NCBI RefSeq assembly: GCF_013394165.1 | Contig: NZ_CP041330.1 | Coordinates: 372,001 to 436,000, forward strand | Length of the DNA: 64,000 nucleotides | Direction of reading: 5' to 3' | Source: Pseudoalteromonas sp. Scap06 | GTDB taxonomy: Bacteria > Pseudomonadota > Gammaproteobacteria > Enterobacterales > Alteromonadaceae | Translations under genes and position numbers: made by a program | The notes under the pieces: generated by a model | The model's input: the letters and a program-made list of their open reading frames with translations, nothing else | Told to the model about the DNA's origin: nothing | Database searches by the model: none | Shown here: piece by piece, positions 26,903 to 38,015 of the stretch | Numbering within the stretch: the first letter of the stretch is position 1 | How the letters are laid out: each line of letters begins with the position of its first letter

Positions 26903-27301
26903 ATGGCCTTTAAAGTAGACTTTAAGGTGCGCGACTACGAATGTGACTTACAAGGTATTGTAAATAACAGTGTTTATTTTAATTATCTTGAGCACGCTCG
27001 CCACGAGTTTTTATACGCACACGGCGTTGATTTTGCACAGCTTGCAAAAGATAAAATTAACTTAGTGGTGATGCGCAGTGAAATGGATTACAAACATTCC
27101 CTATTGCCTGGAGATGAGTTTTATGTGGCGGTAGAGCCTGTGCGTATTAGTCGTCTTAAGTTTGCATTTAAACAAACGGTAGTGCGCAAACAAGATGAAA
27201 AAGTGATGCTCAATGCCTTAGTTATTGGTACATCAGTTAATGAAAGAGGTCGTCCATTTTTACCACCACAGATAGATGACTTATTCCAAGCCGTTGCATA
27301 G
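26903..27301 (+). CDS. Acyl-CoA thioesterase, YbgC/FadM-like hotdog protein
   Basis: 132 residues. Single hotdog domain: FKVRDYECDLQGIVNNSVYFNYLEHAR-like N-terminus with the catalytic Asp in DLQGIVNN, helix with LEHARHEFLYAHG, then strands MRSEMDYKHSLLPGDEFYV and the C-terminal RGRPFLPP. Hydrolyses acyl-CoA thioesters; chain length is not predictable. Not next to tol-pal genes, so it is not the tol-linked YbgC by context. Faces away from the TonB receptor. Confidence 0.87.
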   Translation: MAFKVDFKVRDYECDLQGIVNNSVYFNYLEHARHEFLYAHGVDFAQLAKDKINLVVMRSEMDYKHSLLPGDEFYVAVEPVRISRLKFAFKQTVVRKQDEKVMLNALVIGTSVNERGRPFLPPQIDDLFQAVA

Positions 27302-27416
27302 TTTTAAATAGCATGAATTTTAAACAAAAATTTACATTTAAAATATGCATTTTTAACGGATAAACCTGACAAATATTGATACTATTACATTAATTAGACA
27401 CTAAGTTTGTAATAAC

Positions 27417-27815
27417 ATGAAATTAGCAGCAATACCGATGCTTATAATCGGTTTATGTGTTGGTTGCGCATCAACAGGGACAGTTACCACTGAGCAGCTA
27501 AAATATACACAATGGCAATTATCAAAGGTTGATGATTTGGCCATTCCCGCGTCCTTTAAAGCATCAATGAGCTTTATCGATGCGCTACAAATAAACGGCT
27601 TTACCGGATGTAATAAGTTCTTTGGTGAAGGCTCACTTGAAGACAGTAGCCTGAGCGTAAGCAAATTAGGTATGACACGTAAATCATGTGGCCCTGAACT
27701 GGATGAGTTTGAACAACAGTTTTTACAGGCTCTGCAGCAAGGTGCAGTGCTTAACATGCAAGACCAAACATTGGTAATGCAAGCTGAACAAAAATTTGTG
27801 TTTATCCCAAAATAA
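27417..27815 (+). CDS. META domain lipoprotein (HslJ-like)
   Basis: 132 residues. Lipobox GLCVGC places the lipidated Cys at residue 17. The META domain follows: YTQWQLSKVD, INGFTGCNKFFGEG, LGMTRKSCGPELDEFEQQFLQAL with two conserved cysteines, and KFVFIPK at the end. HslJ-type proteins are envelope stress or antibiotic-resistance associated in E. coli; exact role unknown. Single gene upstream of the thiamine riboswitch. Confidence 0.85.
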   Translation: MKLAAIPMLIIGLCVGCASTGTVTTEQLKYTQWQLSKVDDLAIPASFKASMSFIDALQINGFTGCNKFFGEGSLEDSSLSVSKLGMTRKSCGPELDEFEQQFLQALQQGAVLNMQDQTLVMQAEQKFVFIPK

Positions 27816-27918
27816 TTTTTGAGTTTTGAAAAACAGCCCCTTGCAGGGAATTTTCAACTGGCGTACACTCGTCGCAGATTTGATCAAAACATTATCAAAT
27901 CAACGAACAATTCAAATA

Positions 27919-28009
27919 CTTGTCGGAGTGCCTAAGTTTTATTTAGGCTGAGATCGCGAAAGCGGGATCCGTGAACCTGATCAGGTTAATACCTGCGTAG
28001 GGAACAAGC
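27919..28009 (+). promoter_or_regulatory. TPP riboswitch (THI element)
   Basis: The conserved CTGAGA (27948-27953), the P3 stem region GATCGCGAAAGCGGGATC, and ACCTGATCAGGTTAATACC with GCGTAGGGAACAAG are all present. The outer stem is CTTGTC at 27919 pairing with GGAACAAG near 28001-28008. Thiamine pyrophosphate binding should favour the terminator just downstream, lowering expression of thiC-thiF. Confidence 0.96.
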
Positions 28010-28018
28010 TGCCTAACT

Positions 28019-28041
28019 AGGACGCTTGTGCGTCTTTTTTT
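28019..28041 (+). terminator. Riboswitch-controlled terminator
   Basis: GACGC-TTGT-GCGTC followed by seven T. It starts about 10 bases after the TPP aptamer and about 120 bases before thiC, the expected expression platform. 28042-28161 contains a leader with a second small hairpin (ATTCC-TCAGC-GGAAT) and no gene. Confidence 0.88.
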
Positions 28042-28158
28042 ATGCGCACAAAAAAGCAACCTCCGTCTTAGGCCGCAAAGTCGCATAAAGCTACTTTACG
28101 ATCTTTCTCTATTCCTCAGCGGAATATCTGACAAGACAACCCTTTAGCAATGAGGTAA

Positions 28159-30114
<1,956 letters not shown>

Positions 30115-30119
30115 AATAG

Positions 30120-30207
30120 GTTGCGGGTTGCGGGTTGCGAGCATCGAGTAGCGAAATGTTTATTTTAGCACCTTGTTGCTCGAAGCCAGAGACCCGCAGC
30201 TCGCAGC
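30120..30207. repeat. Long imperfect inverted repeat between thiC and thiO
   Basis: Two 29-base arms, 30120-30148 and 30179-30207, are inverted copies with about two thirds of positions matching, separated by 30 bases. The left arm contains the tandem word TTGCGGG twice and the CGAGCATCGAG core also seen at 17333. It would form a long hairpin in the operon transcript. Confidence 0.65.
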
Positions 30208-30224
30208 TAAATGTAGGAGTGTTT

Positions 30225-31226
30225 ATGTTTTATAACATTGCTGTGGTGGGTTTTGGTTTAGCAGGGCGGTTGGCCGCGCTTGAGTTAAGTAAGCAACATC
30301 GTGTTACCGTATTTGAAGCCGATGATGAACATACTCAGAACAGTGCCGGTAAAGTGGCAGCAGCGATGCTAGCCCCCCTAGCTGAGTCTGTTATGTGTGA
30401 ACGTGAATTGGCTTTAATGGGAGTGGATTCTATTACTCGATGGCCTGCTATTTTAGAACAACTAAATAGCGAGGTATTTTTTCAACAGCAAGGTACTCTA
30501 GTGGTTGCTCATCCGCAGGATAAAGGCGACTTACAAAGCTTTGCACAGCGAATCAAACCGTTACTAAATTTTAGTGCTCAAGCAATTAATGCACAGCAAA
30601 TTGAGCAACTAGAACCTGAACTGGCTGGTCGATTTAGCCAAGGCCTATTTTTGCCCGGTGAAGCACAAATAGATAACCAAGCCTTTTACAAAGCCAGTTT
30701 TAGGTTGCTAAATAAGCGCAAAGTAAAGTTTGTATTTAATCAGCGCGCCAGCATCTTTGATAACAAAGTGAATAATCGAGAGTTTGATTACATTATTGAT
30801 TGTCGAGGGCTTGGAGCCAAACAAGATCAGCCCCTTCGAGGCGTGCGCGGGGAAGTGGCAAGACTCTATGCACCCGAGGTTAATTTATCTCGGCCAGTGA
30901 GGTTAATGCATCCGCGTTATCCTATTTATATAGCACCTAAGCCGAATCATGAATATGTGATTGGTGCCACCGAAATTGAGTCTCAAGATAGCGGGGCGGC
31001 AACGGTGCGTTCAACGTTGGAGTTACTTTCAGCCGCTTATACAGTGCACAGCGGTTTTGCCGAGGCTCGACTGTTAAATATTCAAACCGGGCTTCGACCT
31101 GCGTTTAGCGATAACTGCCCACAAGTTACACAATTAGGGCAGGTAATTAGTATTAATGGATTATACCGCCATGGCTACATGCTCGCGCCGAGTTTAGTTG
31201 CTGATGCTGTTGCCAGAATAGAGTGA
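30225..31226 (+). CDS. thiO: FAD-dependent glycine oxidase for thiazole synthesis
   Basis: 333 residues from the ATG at 30225 (TAGGAG 8 bases upstream); the frame is open back to 30135 but through the inverted repeat. N-terminal FAD-binding VVGFGLAGRLAALELS, then GKVAAAMLAPLAE, a DAO-type substrate domain, and the C-terminal NGLYRHGYMLAPSLV. Oxidises glycine to iminoacetate for the thiazole ring, replacing ThiH, which is absent. Fourth-position spacing to thiS is 6 bases. Confidence 0.92.
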   Translation: MFYNIAVVGFGLAGRLAALELSKQHRVTVFEADDEHTQNSAGKVAAAMLAPLAESVMCERELALMGVDSITRWPAILEQLNSEVFFQQQGTLVVAHPQDKGDLQSFAQRIKPLLNFSAQAINAQQIEQLEPELAGRFSQGLFLPGEAQIDNQAFYKASFRLLNKRKVKFVFNQRASIFDNKVNNREFDYIIDCRGLGAKQDQPLRGVRGEVARLYAPEVNLSRPVRLMHPRYPIYIAPKPNHEYVIGATEIESQDSGAATVRSTLELLSAAYTVHSGFAEARLLNIQTGLRPAFSDNCPQVTQLGQVISINGLYRHGYMLAPSLVADAVARIE

Positions 31227-31232
31227 GGAATG

Positions 31233-31427
31233 ATGGATATAATAATTAATGGTAAAGCGCTCACCCTAACAAGAAGCGAACTAAAACAGTGTTTAATTGA
31301 GTATGGTGCTAAAGCACCGTTTGCAGTAGCCATTAATGGCCAGTTTGTACCTCAAGAGCAACATGCTAACTACACACTTAATGATGGTGATTGCATTGAT
31401 GTGTTATCTCCGATTCAAGGAGGGTAA
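31233..31427 (+). CDS. thiS: Sulfur carrier protein ThiS
   Basis: 64 residues from the ATG at 31233; the ATG at 31230 is immediately adjacent and leaves almost no room after GAGGA. Ubiquitin-like fold ending in the essential GG (LSPIQGG), adenylated by ThiF and turned to thiocarboxylate to supply sulfur to ThiG. Sits between thiO and thiG as usual in such operons. Confidence 0.92.
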   Translation: MDIIINGKALTLTRSELKQCLIEYGAKAPFAVAINGQFVPQEQHANYTLNDGDCIDVLSPIQGG

Positions 31428-31432
31428 CCATT

Positions 31433-32224
31433 ATGTTACCTCCCGATAATATCACTATTTATGGCGAGCAATTTTCAAGTAGATTACTGATTGGCTCTGC
31501 GCTTTACCCATCTCCCGTGACGATGACTAAAGCAATTAATGCTTCAGGAGCGGATATTGTTACTGTGTCTTTACGTCGCCAGCAAAGCGTAGCTGCAGGA
31601 GATGATTTTTGGCAACTTATAAAGAATACAGGGCTCAAAGTTTTACCTAACACAGCAGGATGCCACAGTGTTAAAGAGGCCATTAATTTAGCTAAAATGT
31701 GTCGAGAAGTATTTGCTACCGATTGGATAAAGCTGGAATTAATTGGCGATGACTATAACTTACAGCCAGATCCTTTTGCTCTGCTTGAAGCCACTGAGAT
31801 TTTAATTAAAGATGGGTTTAAAGTACTGCCTTACTGCACCGATGACTTAGTGCTTTGCCAACGTTTAGATGAATTAGGCTGCGAGGTGCTAATGCCATGG
31901 GGCGCGCCAATTGGTACCGGTAAGGGATTATTAAATAGTTATAACTTAAAGGCGATACGGGAGCGTTTACCTAACAGCACATTAATTGTAGATGCTGGGT
32001 TAGGTTTACCATCGCATGCCTGCCAAGCCTTAGAATTAGGGTATGATGCGGTATTATTAAATTCAGCCATAGCGGGCGCGGGTTGCCCTATTACCATGGG
32101 ACGTGCATTTAAAGCAGCTGTTGAAGCAGGGCGCTTTGCTTATAACGCCAAAGCAATGCCAGAAAAAGACGTTGCGGCCCCATCAACCCCCACAATGGGT
32201 ATGCCATTTTGGCATCAAACGTAA
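31433..32224 (+). CDS. thiG: Thiazole synthase
   Basis: 263 residues, TIM barrel. Forms the thiazole phosphate from DXP, ThiS thiocarboxylate and iminoacetate. Landmarks: [15 protein letters not shown] near residue 10, [22 protein letters not shown], the Schiff-base lysine in [25 protein letters not shown] and [17 protein letters not shown] precedes the ATG by 6 bases. Six bases separate it from thiS. Confidence 0.96.
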   Translation: MLPPDNITIYGEQFSSRLLIGSALYPSPVTMTKAINASGADIVTVSLRRQQSVAAGDDFWQLIKNTGLKVLPNTAGCHSVKEAINLAKMCREVFATDWIKLELIGDDYNLQPDPFALLEATEILIKDGFKVLPYCTDDLVLCQRLDELGCEVLMPWGAPIGTGKGLLNSYNLKAIRERLPNSTLIVDAGLGLPSHACQALELGYDAVLLNSAIAGAGCPITMGRAFKAAVEAGRFAYNAKAMPEKDVAAPSTPTMGMPFWHQT

Positions 32225-32245
32225 AAAATTAGGAAGTAGGTCATT

Positions 32246-33772
32246 ATGAACAATGTAGTATGGACGATTGCGGGCTCAGACTCCGGCGGTGGCGCAGGTA
32301 TTCAAGCTGATATTAAAGCAATGCAAAGCTTTGGTGTGCACGGTTGTACTGCGATTACCGCACTAACAGCACAAAACAGTTTAGGTGTTGAGGCGATTAA
32401 TGCTGTCTCTACTGATGTGATTGAGTCGCAGTTATTGGCACTCGAAAAAGACATGAAAGCCAAAGTAATTAAAATTGGTATGTTAGCTAACGTGCAGCAA
32501 ATTCAATTGATCAGTGAGCATATTAGCCATTACAAAGCGAAGTGGCCAACCCCGCCGGTGATTGTGTACGACCCCGTGGCTATTGCTTCAAGCGGTGACT
32601 TACTAACAGAAGAAGACACTGTAAGCGCGATTAAAGAATGCCTATTACCACTGGTGGATGTAATTACCCCTAATACCCATGAAACACAGTTATTAACAGG
32701 TGTGTATTTAATTGGCCCCGCAGCAATTAAAGAAGCAGCAAGCAAACTAATGGCATGGGGTGCCAAAGCGGTGGTTATAAAAGGCGGGCATTGGGATTAC
32801 CCAAGTGGTTACTGTATTGATTACTGCTCACAAGGTAATGAAGAGTACTGGTTGGGTAATGAAAAAATTCAGGTTCCGCACAATCATGGCACTGGCTGTA
32901 GTATGGCGTCTGTTATTGCTGCATGCCTTGCAAAAGACTACCCGTTAAAAGATGCATTTATTTTAGCTAAAGCCTATATAAACCAAGGTTTAAAGCAATC
33001 AGTTCGCTATGGCGAGGGGATCGGCCCTGTTGCACAAACGTCGTTTCCGACTGACCTAGCGCACTATCCTCAAGTGATTGAAGCGGGTAGTTGGTTGGGT
33101 GATGAACTAGACTTTGATGTACCGCTTGATTTTAATATGGCAGCTGACTTTGCTGCGTGTGAAAGCAAAGCGCTTGGCGCTTATGCGGTAGTCGATAGCG
33201 TAGAGTGGCTAGAAAAATGCTTACAAAATGGTATTAAAACAGCGCAGTTAAGAGTTAAAAATAAAAGCGAAGATGAGCTTGAACAATTAGTCGCAAGCGC
33301 GGTCGCTTTGGGTCAGCAATACAGTGCGCATGTGTTTATTAACGATTACTGGCAGCTGGCAATCAAACATGGCGCCTATGGTGTGCATTTAGGACAAGAA
33401 GACTTAGAGAGCGCAAATTTAGCGGCCATAAAAGAAGCAGGCCTGCGACTTGGGCTTTCTACCCATGGCTTTTATGAAATGCTTCGGGCGCATAATTACC
33501 GTCCAAGCTACATGGCCTTTGGCGCGATTTACCCTACTACCACCAAAGATATGACAGGCCAGATACAAGGGCTTGAAAAACTAACTCGATTTGTGCCATT
33601 AATGCAAAGTTATCCTACTGTGGCTATTGGTGGAATTGATTTAAATAGGGCGCAAGAGGTTGCTAAAACGGGCGTGGGCAGTGTAGCCGTGGTACGTGCT
33701 ATTACCGAGGCTGATGATTATGTAGAGGCAATCAATACCTTAAAATCGGTGATAAATGAGAATGCCTGCTAA
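32246..33772 (+). CDS. thiDE: Fused HMP(-P) kinase / thiamine-phosphate synthase (ThiD-ThiE)
   Basis: 508 residues with two enzymes in one chain. Residues about 1-265 are ThiD: TIAGSDSGGGAGIQADIKAM, YDPVAIASSGD, KGGHW, GTGCSMASVIAACLA. Residues about 300-505 are ThiE: LRVKNKSEDEL, VFINDYWQLAIKHGAYGVHLGQEDL, GLSTHGFYEM, FGAIYPTTTKDM and VAIGGIDL. The fusion phosphorylates HMP-P and couples it to thiazole phosphate. The thiF frame overlaps its end. Order of fusion (D then E) is as in several marine gammaproteobacteria; this is from memory. Confidence 0.95.
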   Translation: MNNVVWTIAGSDSGGGAGIQADIKAMQSFGVHGCTAITALTAQNSLGVEAINAVSTDVIESQLLALEKDMKAKVIKIGMLANVQQIQLISEHISHYKAKWPTPPVIVYDPVAIASSGDLLTEEDTVSAIKECLLPLVDVITPNTHETQLLTGVYLIGPAAIKEAASKLMAWGAKAVVIKGGHWDYPSGYCIDYCSQGNEEYWLGNEKIQVPHNHGTGCSMASVIAACLAKDYPLKDAFILAKAYINQGLKQSVRYGEGIGPVAQTSFPTDLAHYPQVIEAGSWLGDELDFDVPLDFNMAADFAACESKALGAYAVVDSVEWLEKCLQNGIKTAQLRVKNKSEDELEQLVASAVALGQQYSAHVFINDYWQLAIKHGAYGVHLGQEDLESANLAAIKEAGLRLGLSTHGFYEMLRAHNYRPSYMAFGAIYPTTTKDMTGQIQGLEKLTRFVPLMQSYPTVAIGGIDLNRAQEVAKTGVGSVAVVRAITEADDYVEAINTLKSVINENAC

Positions 33773-34532
33773 CATGCAAACGCAGCAGCTCAGCGACAAA
33801 GAAACTCTACGTTATAGCCGCCACTTATTATTAAAAGAGGTGGGGCTTGAGGGGCAGTTAACACTTAAAGCGGCAACCGTTGCTGTGGTAGGTTCAGGCG
33901 GGCTAGGAAGCCCTGCGCTACTTTATTTAGCAGCTGCTGGTATCGGCACACTAATATTAATTGATGACGATACCGTTGAACTCTCTAATTTACAGCGGCA
34001 AATACTGTATAAAGTGAATCACTTAGGGCAGCAAAAAGTAAATGCAGCAGGGAAGGTGCTTGCGAGCCTTAACAATCAAATAAACATAGTGACTCACTCG
34101 CAAAAGTTGAGCGATGCTAACAGTGATGCACTATTCAGTAACGCCGATATCGTACTTGATTGCTCTGATAACTTTGCGACTCGTTACACCGTCAATCGTT
34201 TTTGCGTAAACAACAAAACACCACTAATTTCTGCAGCAGCGCTAGCAACCCAAGGGCAATTAATGGGCTTTGACTTTAGGCAAACAGATAGCCCTTGCTA
34301 TGGCTGCGTATTTCCACAAAATGATGCTAACCCTGTTGTTAATTGCGACAATGCGGGCGTTATTAGTCCCTTACTTGGTGTAATTGGCTCTATGCAGGCA
34401 CAGCTAACTCTTAATATGCTGTTAGGCCATTTTGGTGGGAGTTTGTTTATAACCTTTGACGCATTAAGCTTAAAGCAACAGCATTTTAAAGTAGTTAAAG
34501 ATTTAAACTGTAAAGAGTGTGATGGGAAGTAA
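33756..34532 (+). CDS. thiF: ThiS adenylyltransferase ThiF
   Basis: 258 residues from the ATG at 33756, overlapping thiDE by 17 bases; later in-frame ATGs (33762, 33774) are possible. E1-like: RYSRHLLLKEVGLEGQLTLK start, nucleotide loop VVGSGGLGSPALLYLAAAGIG, DDTVELSNLQRQ, DCSDNFATRY. Zinc is held by CYGC near 184 and CKEC near the end. Activates the ThiS C-terminus for sulfur transfer. Last gene of the thi operon, followed by a terminator at 34706. Confidence 0.93.
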   Translation: MRMPANMQTQQLSDKETLRYSRHLLLKEVGLEGQLTLKAATVAVVGSGGLGSPALLYLAAAGIGTLILIDDDTVELSNLQRQILYKVNHLGQQKVNAAGKVLASLNNQINIVTHSQKLSDANSDALFSNADIVLDCSDNFATRYTVNRFCVNNKTPLISAAALATQGQLMGFDFRQTDSPCYGCVFPQNDANPVVNCDNAGVISPLLGVIGSMQAQLTLNMLLGHFGGSLFITFDALSLKQQHFKVVKDLNCKECDGK

Positions 34533-34705
34533 AAACTTTTACTTGCTCGCTTTTAATCTTTGGTGTCTTCTCATTTACTCCACTTTTTTCTCTTTGTGCA
34601 ATAAAGTCTTAGGGAAGTTATACACAAAGAGGTTAAGAGGCCGCTACGCTTTAGAGAAACGTTATGAATATGTTCGTAACAGCAATCCCCACACCTACAG
34701 AAATT

Positions 34706-34736
34706 AAAAAACCGCGTTTAAATAACGCGGTTTTTT
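34706..34736. terminator. Bidirectional intrinsic terminator
   Basis: AAAAAACCGCGTT pairs with AACGCGGTTTTTT. Between converging thiF and psd; serves both. Confidence 0.88.
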
Positions 34737-34756
34737 ATTTCTAATTAACGATTTGT

Positions 34757-35623
34757 TTAATCGTTAATTTTTGCAAACGCAGTGCCTAAACGGGTTACCG
34801 TTTCAGGGCGTTGATCATCAAAAATATCGGCTTTATCTGCACCCCATGCAAGCACAACTGTTGAGCCTAATTTAAAGCGGCCCATTTCTTCCCCTTTTTT
34901 AAGGGTGATCGCGTTTTCGCCTTTAGTTGGGTAGTTCCAGCTAAACACATCACTGCCAGCTGGTGGAGTGACTGTGCCAGCCCAAATAGTTTCTATGCTA
35001 GCAACAATGGTTGCGCCTACAAGGACCATAGCAAGCGGGCCAATTTCAGTTTCAAAAATTGCTACTACACGCTCGTTACGGGCAAATAAATTCGGTACGT
35101 TTTGCGCGGTAAGTGGATTTACCGAAAATAAATCGCCCGGTACGTAAATCATTTTGCTTAACGTGCCATCAATTGGCATATGAATACGGTGGTAGTCTTT
35201 TGGTGCCAAGTAAATAGTTGCAAATTTACCGCCTAAAAACGGCGTTGTGTCGTCTTGTGAGCCACCTAACAACGCTTGTAAGCTGTAATCATGGCCTTTA
35301 GCTTGGATTAGTTGGCCGTCAACAATATCGCCAAGCTGGCTGATTGCGCCGTCAACAGGGTGAATAATAATATCGTCATCTTCAACCATAGGACGAGCAC
35401 CGTCTTTTAACGGGCGGGTAAAAAATTCATTAAAGGTTTTATAGTGAGCAGGGTCAGAATATTTAGCCTCACTCATATTTATTTTGTATTGTTTAATAAA
35501 TAATTTAATTAATGTTGTTGTTAATGCGCCCGCTTTTGCAGCTGCAAGCTTACCTACTACACGAGAAATAAAGTGCTTTGGCATAGCATATTGCATGGCG
35601 ATTTTAAATTTATCTAAACTCAC
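34757..35623 (-). CDS. psd: Phosphatidylserine decarboxylase proenzyme
   Basis: 288 residues. Inner-membrane enzyme making phosphatidylethanolamine. Self-cleavage site is LGST near residue 252 ([11 protein letters not shown]), where Ser becomes the pyruvoyl group; [42 protein letters not shown] and [19 protein letters not shown] are family landmarks. Downstream of rsgA by 14 bases; the rsgA-psd pair is common in gammaproteobacteria. Confidence 0.97.
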   Translation of the reverse strand: MSLDKFKIAMQYAMPKHFISRVVGKLAAAKAGALTTTLIKLFIKQYKINMSEAKYSDPAHYKTFNEFFTRPLKDGARPMVEDDDIIIHPVDGAISQLGDIVDGQLIQAKGHDYSLQALLGGSQDDTTPFLGGKFATIYLAPKDYHRIHMPIDGTLSKMIYVPGDLFSVNPLTAQNVPNLFARNERVVAIFETEIGPLAMVLVGATIVASIETIWAGTVTPPAGSDVFSWNYPTKGENAITLKKGEEMGRFKLGSTVVLAWGADKADIFDDQRPETVTRLGTAFAKIND

Positions 35624-35637
35624 AGATTTTTCCCTAA

Positions 35638-36696
35638 TTATACGCGAGGCGCACGCGCGCCGGCACGGCCATCGGCCATGGTTTCTAAAATACGGTGATA
35701 GCTTTCAAAGCGTAACTTTGAGATATCGCCATCAGCGACTGCTTGCTGAATTATACAGCCTGGATCGTTTAAGTGTTTACAGTCTCTAAAACGGCATCCA
35801 CCTATAAACTCTCTAAATTCTTTAAAACACCAAGTGACTCGTTCAACATCTAAATGCCATAAACCAAACTCACGAATACCCGGTGAATCAATTAAGTTAC
35901 CGCCACTTGGTAAATGATGCAGACGCGATACTGTGGTGGTGTGCTGGCCTAGACCGCTGTTTTCAGAGACTTCTTTAGTCAAAATTTCAGCATCCGGCAG
36001 CACAGTGTTTACTAAGGTAGATTTACCCACACCACTTTGGCCAACAAAAATATTGTTTTTGCCTACAAGTACTTCTTTTAATTCATTAATGCCTTCGCCG
36101 GTTATATTACTAACTAGCAGCACTTGGTAATTAAGTTTACGGTAAATATCGAGTATTTGTTGTATGTCGTTTAAACCAGTTTCATCAATTAAATCAATTT
36201 TATTAAGGACTAAAATCGGCTCAATGCCCATGTCTTCGCAGGCAATTAAATAGCGGTCAATAATGCTTGGCGTAAACTCAGGCAATACTGCTGATACCAT
36301 TAAAATTTGGTCTATATTCGCGGCAATCACTTTTACACCGTCGTAAAAATCAGGGCGCGTTAACTGTGAACGACGTTCTTGAGTTGCTTCAATAACCCCC
36401 GCTAAATCGCCTTCACTTACTTTTGCACGACGAAATAATACCTCATCGCCACATACTAAATTTGATACGGTACGGCGAATATTACAGCGAAGAACATCGC
36501 CATTTTGGGTTTCTACGTCGGCATGTTGCCCAAAGCGGCTAATAACAATCGCATTTTCCACTTGACCTAAATTATCTGTTTGCCACTCTTGCGCGCCGAC
36601 TTTTGCCGGTTTTTTATCGGCATTCGATAAACGCTTTTGATGATTGGCCTTGATCCTACGGGATTGGCCTTTACTTAATTTTTTCTGTTTTGCCAC
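35638..36696 (-). CDS. rsgA: Ribosome small-subunit maturation GTPase RsgA
   Basis: 352 residues from a GTG at 36696 (protein start [14 protein letters not shown]); the open frame continues to 36804 without family similarity. N-terminal OB domain, then a circularly permuted GTPase with motif order G4 (LNKIDLID), G1 ([12 protein letters not shown]), G3 (DSPGIREFG), and a C-terminal zinc finger [15 protein letters not shown]. Checks late 30S assembly. Faces away from orn, which is the usual arrangement. Confidence 0.96.
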   Translation of the reverse strand: MAKQKKLSKGQSRRIKANHQKRLSNADKKPAKVGAQEWQTDNLGQVENAIVISRFGQHADVETQNGDVLRCNIRRTVSNLVCGDEVLFRRAKVSEGDLAGVIEATQERRSQLTRPDFYDGVKVIAANIDQILMVSAVLPEFTPSIIDRYLIACEDMGIEPILVLNKIDLIDETGLNDIQQILDIYRKLNYQVLLVSNITGEGINELKEVLVGKNNIFVGQSGVGKSTLVNTVLPDAEILTKEVSENSGLGQHTTTVSRLHHLPSGGNLIDSPGIREFGLWHLDVERVTWCFKEFREFIGGCRFRDCKHLNDPGCIIQQAVADGDISKLRFESYHRILETMADGRAGARAPRV

Positions 36697-36818
36697 TTGA
36701 GGCCTATAACCTGAGTTAAATGCCGAGTTTGCCAAAAAAAGCTTTAGCTCGACGGTTGATGCTAATATGATATATCGAAATGCGTTGGATCTAAAGAAAA
36801 GCACCGTTTAAGGTAATT

Positions 36819-37364
36819 ATGACTATTAATAAATCAAATTTAATTTGGCTCGATCTGGAAATGACCGGACTTGAACCAGAGACTGACAAAATACTTGAAA
36901 TTGCAACTGTTGTCACTGACGCTGAACTGAATATATTAGCCGAAGGGCCAACGATTGCCATTCATCAAAGTGATGAACTACTGGATGGCATGGATGAGTG
37001 GTGTACAACTCAGCATGGCAAATCTGGATTAACGGCACGCTGTAAGGCAAGCACGTTTGATGAAGCTTATGCCGTGGAACAAACTCTCGCGTTTTTAAAG
37101 CAATGGGTGCCAGCGGGTGCTTCACCTATGTGTGGTAACTCGATAGGCCAAGACCGCCGCTTTATGAATAAGTATATGCGCGAGCTTGAAGACTTCTTCC
37201 ATTACCGTAATTTAGATGTCAGTACCATTAAAGAACTTGCTCGTCGTTGGAAACCAGATGTGTTGGCTCAAGTGAATAAAAAAGGATCGCATTTAGCGTT
37301 AGACGACATTAAAGATTCGATTATGGAATTAAAGGTTTACCGAGAAAAGTTTTTTAATTTATAA
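36819..37364 (+). CDS. orn: Oligoribonuclease
   Basis: 181 residues, normal length. DEDDh 3'-5' exonuclease that degrades 2-5 nt RNA and pGpG from c-di-GMP breakdown. Exo [12 protein letters not shown], exo II region [16 protein letters not shown], exo III with [14 protein letters not shown]. It is divergent from rsgA and precedes the tRNA-Gly cluster. In this window it may help clear the pGpG produced by EAL proteins such as that at 6704 (inference). Confidence 0.97.
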   Translation: MTINKSNLIWLDLEMTGLEPETDKILEIATVVTDAELNILAEGPTIAIHQSDELLDGMDEWCTTQHGKSGLTARCKASTFDEAYAVEQTLAFLKQWVPAGASPMCGNSIGQDRRFMNKYMRELEDFFHYRNLDVSTIKELARRWKPDVLAQVNKKGSHLALDDIKDSIMELKVYREKFFNL

Positions 37365-37371
37365 AAAATAC

Positions 37372-37399
37372 TTGCAAAGCCCCCTAATTATTGTAGAAT
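37372..37399 (+). promoter_or_regulatory. Promoter of the tRNA-Gly cluster
   Basis: TTGCAA (37372-37377) and TAGAAT (37394-37399), 16 bases apart, followed by a GC-rich stretch (CCTGCCCCGCTC) typical of stringently controlled stable-RNA promoters, and a short CCCCGCGGGG palindrome near 37423-37432. Confidence 0.6.
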
Positions 37400-37462
37400 C
37401 CTGCCCCGCTCAAGACGATAACCCCCGCGGGGTTAGTGTGTTTGGGCTTTGACTTTTTGAAT

Positions 37463-37538
37463 GCGGCACTAGCTCAGTTGGTAGAGCGCGACCTTGCCAA
37501 GGTCGAGGTCACGAGTTCGAGCCTCGTGTGCCGCTCCA
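37463..37538 (+). tRNA. glyV: tRNA-Gly(GCC), copy 1
   Basis: 76 bases folding as acceptor GCGGCAC/GTGCCGC, D arm with AGCTCAGTTGGTAGAGC, anticodon stem CGACC/GGTCG with loop TTGCCAA (anticodon GCC), T arm ACGAG TTCGAGC CTCGT, and encoded TCCA end. First of three near-identical genes. Confidence 0.97.
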
Positions 37539-37591
37539 ATTTCTCACCAAAGAAATTGCAGCACAAGACAAAAAGTTAAAGTTGATATAAT

Positions 37592-37609
37592 GCGGCACTA
37601 GCTCAGTTG
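37592..37609 (+). pseudogene. Truncated tRNA-Gly copy (5' 18 bases only)
   Basis: GCGGCACTAGCTCAGTTG, identical to the first 18 bases of the flanking genes and spaced like a real copy, then departs into CCAGGATGTAGGACGCGACATGTCGCG, which has no tRNA similarity. No anticodon or T arm follows, so it cannot form a tRNA. Confidence 0.9.
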
Positions 37610-37622
37610 CCAGGATGTAGGA

Positions 37623-37636
37623 CGCGACATGTCGCG
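37623..37636. repeat. Perfect 14-base palindrome in the broken tRNA copy
   Basis: CGCGACATGTCGCG reads the same on both strands. It lies 13 bases after the break point of the truncated tRNA-Gly copy and before the second complete gene. Confidence 0.85.
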
Positions 37637-37668
37637 CACCAACGGACAAATTACTGACTATTTTGAAT

Positions 37669-37744
37669 GCGGCACTAGCTCAGTTGGTAGAGCGCGACCT
37701 TGCCAAGGTCGAGGTCACGAGTTCGAGCCTCGTGTGCCGCTCCA
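37669..37744 (+). tRNA. glyX: tRNA-Gly(GCC), copy 2
   Basis: Identical over 76 bases to the copy at 37463, including the encoded TCCA. Preceded by TTTTGAAT as is copy 1, showing the duplication included upstream sequence. Confidence 0.97.
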
Positions 37745-37816
37745 ATTTCTAACCAAAAGAAATTGTGGTTCAAGATGAAAGTTTAAAATTGATAGAACCT
37801 AGAATCTACATATAAT

Positions 37817-37892
37817 GCGGTACTAGCTCAGTTGGTAGAGCGCGACCTTGCCAAGGTCGAGGTCACGAGTTCGAGCCTCGTGTACCGCTCCA
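37817..37892 (+). tRNA. glyY: tRNA-Gly(GCC), copy 3 with compensated acceptor pair
   Basis: Same as copies 1 and 2 except that acceptor base 5 is T and its partner is A (GCGGTAC/GTACCGC), replacing the C-G pair. The paired change keeps the stem intact. Anticodon GCC, TCCA end encoded. Confidence 0.96.
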
Positions 37893-38015
37893 ATCTTATT
37901 TACTTTTCAGATATTCATTCTCAAATAGCAAACAATGACCCATACGCGAATCACTATAAATTTAATTTATGTAACTTTTTTAAAGTGTTCAATGTGTGAG
38001 AGTGACCTATGTTGT

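Noticed and set aside
34519..34707. 62-codon rightward open frame after thiF
   Set aside because: It overlaps the thiF end, has no ribosome site, shows no family pattern, and runs into the thiF/psd terminator. Probably chance.
37463..37892. tRNA cluster as an integration site of a mobile element
   Set aside because: No integrase gene or att-like direct repeat beyond the tRNA duplication itself, and both flanks carry core genes.
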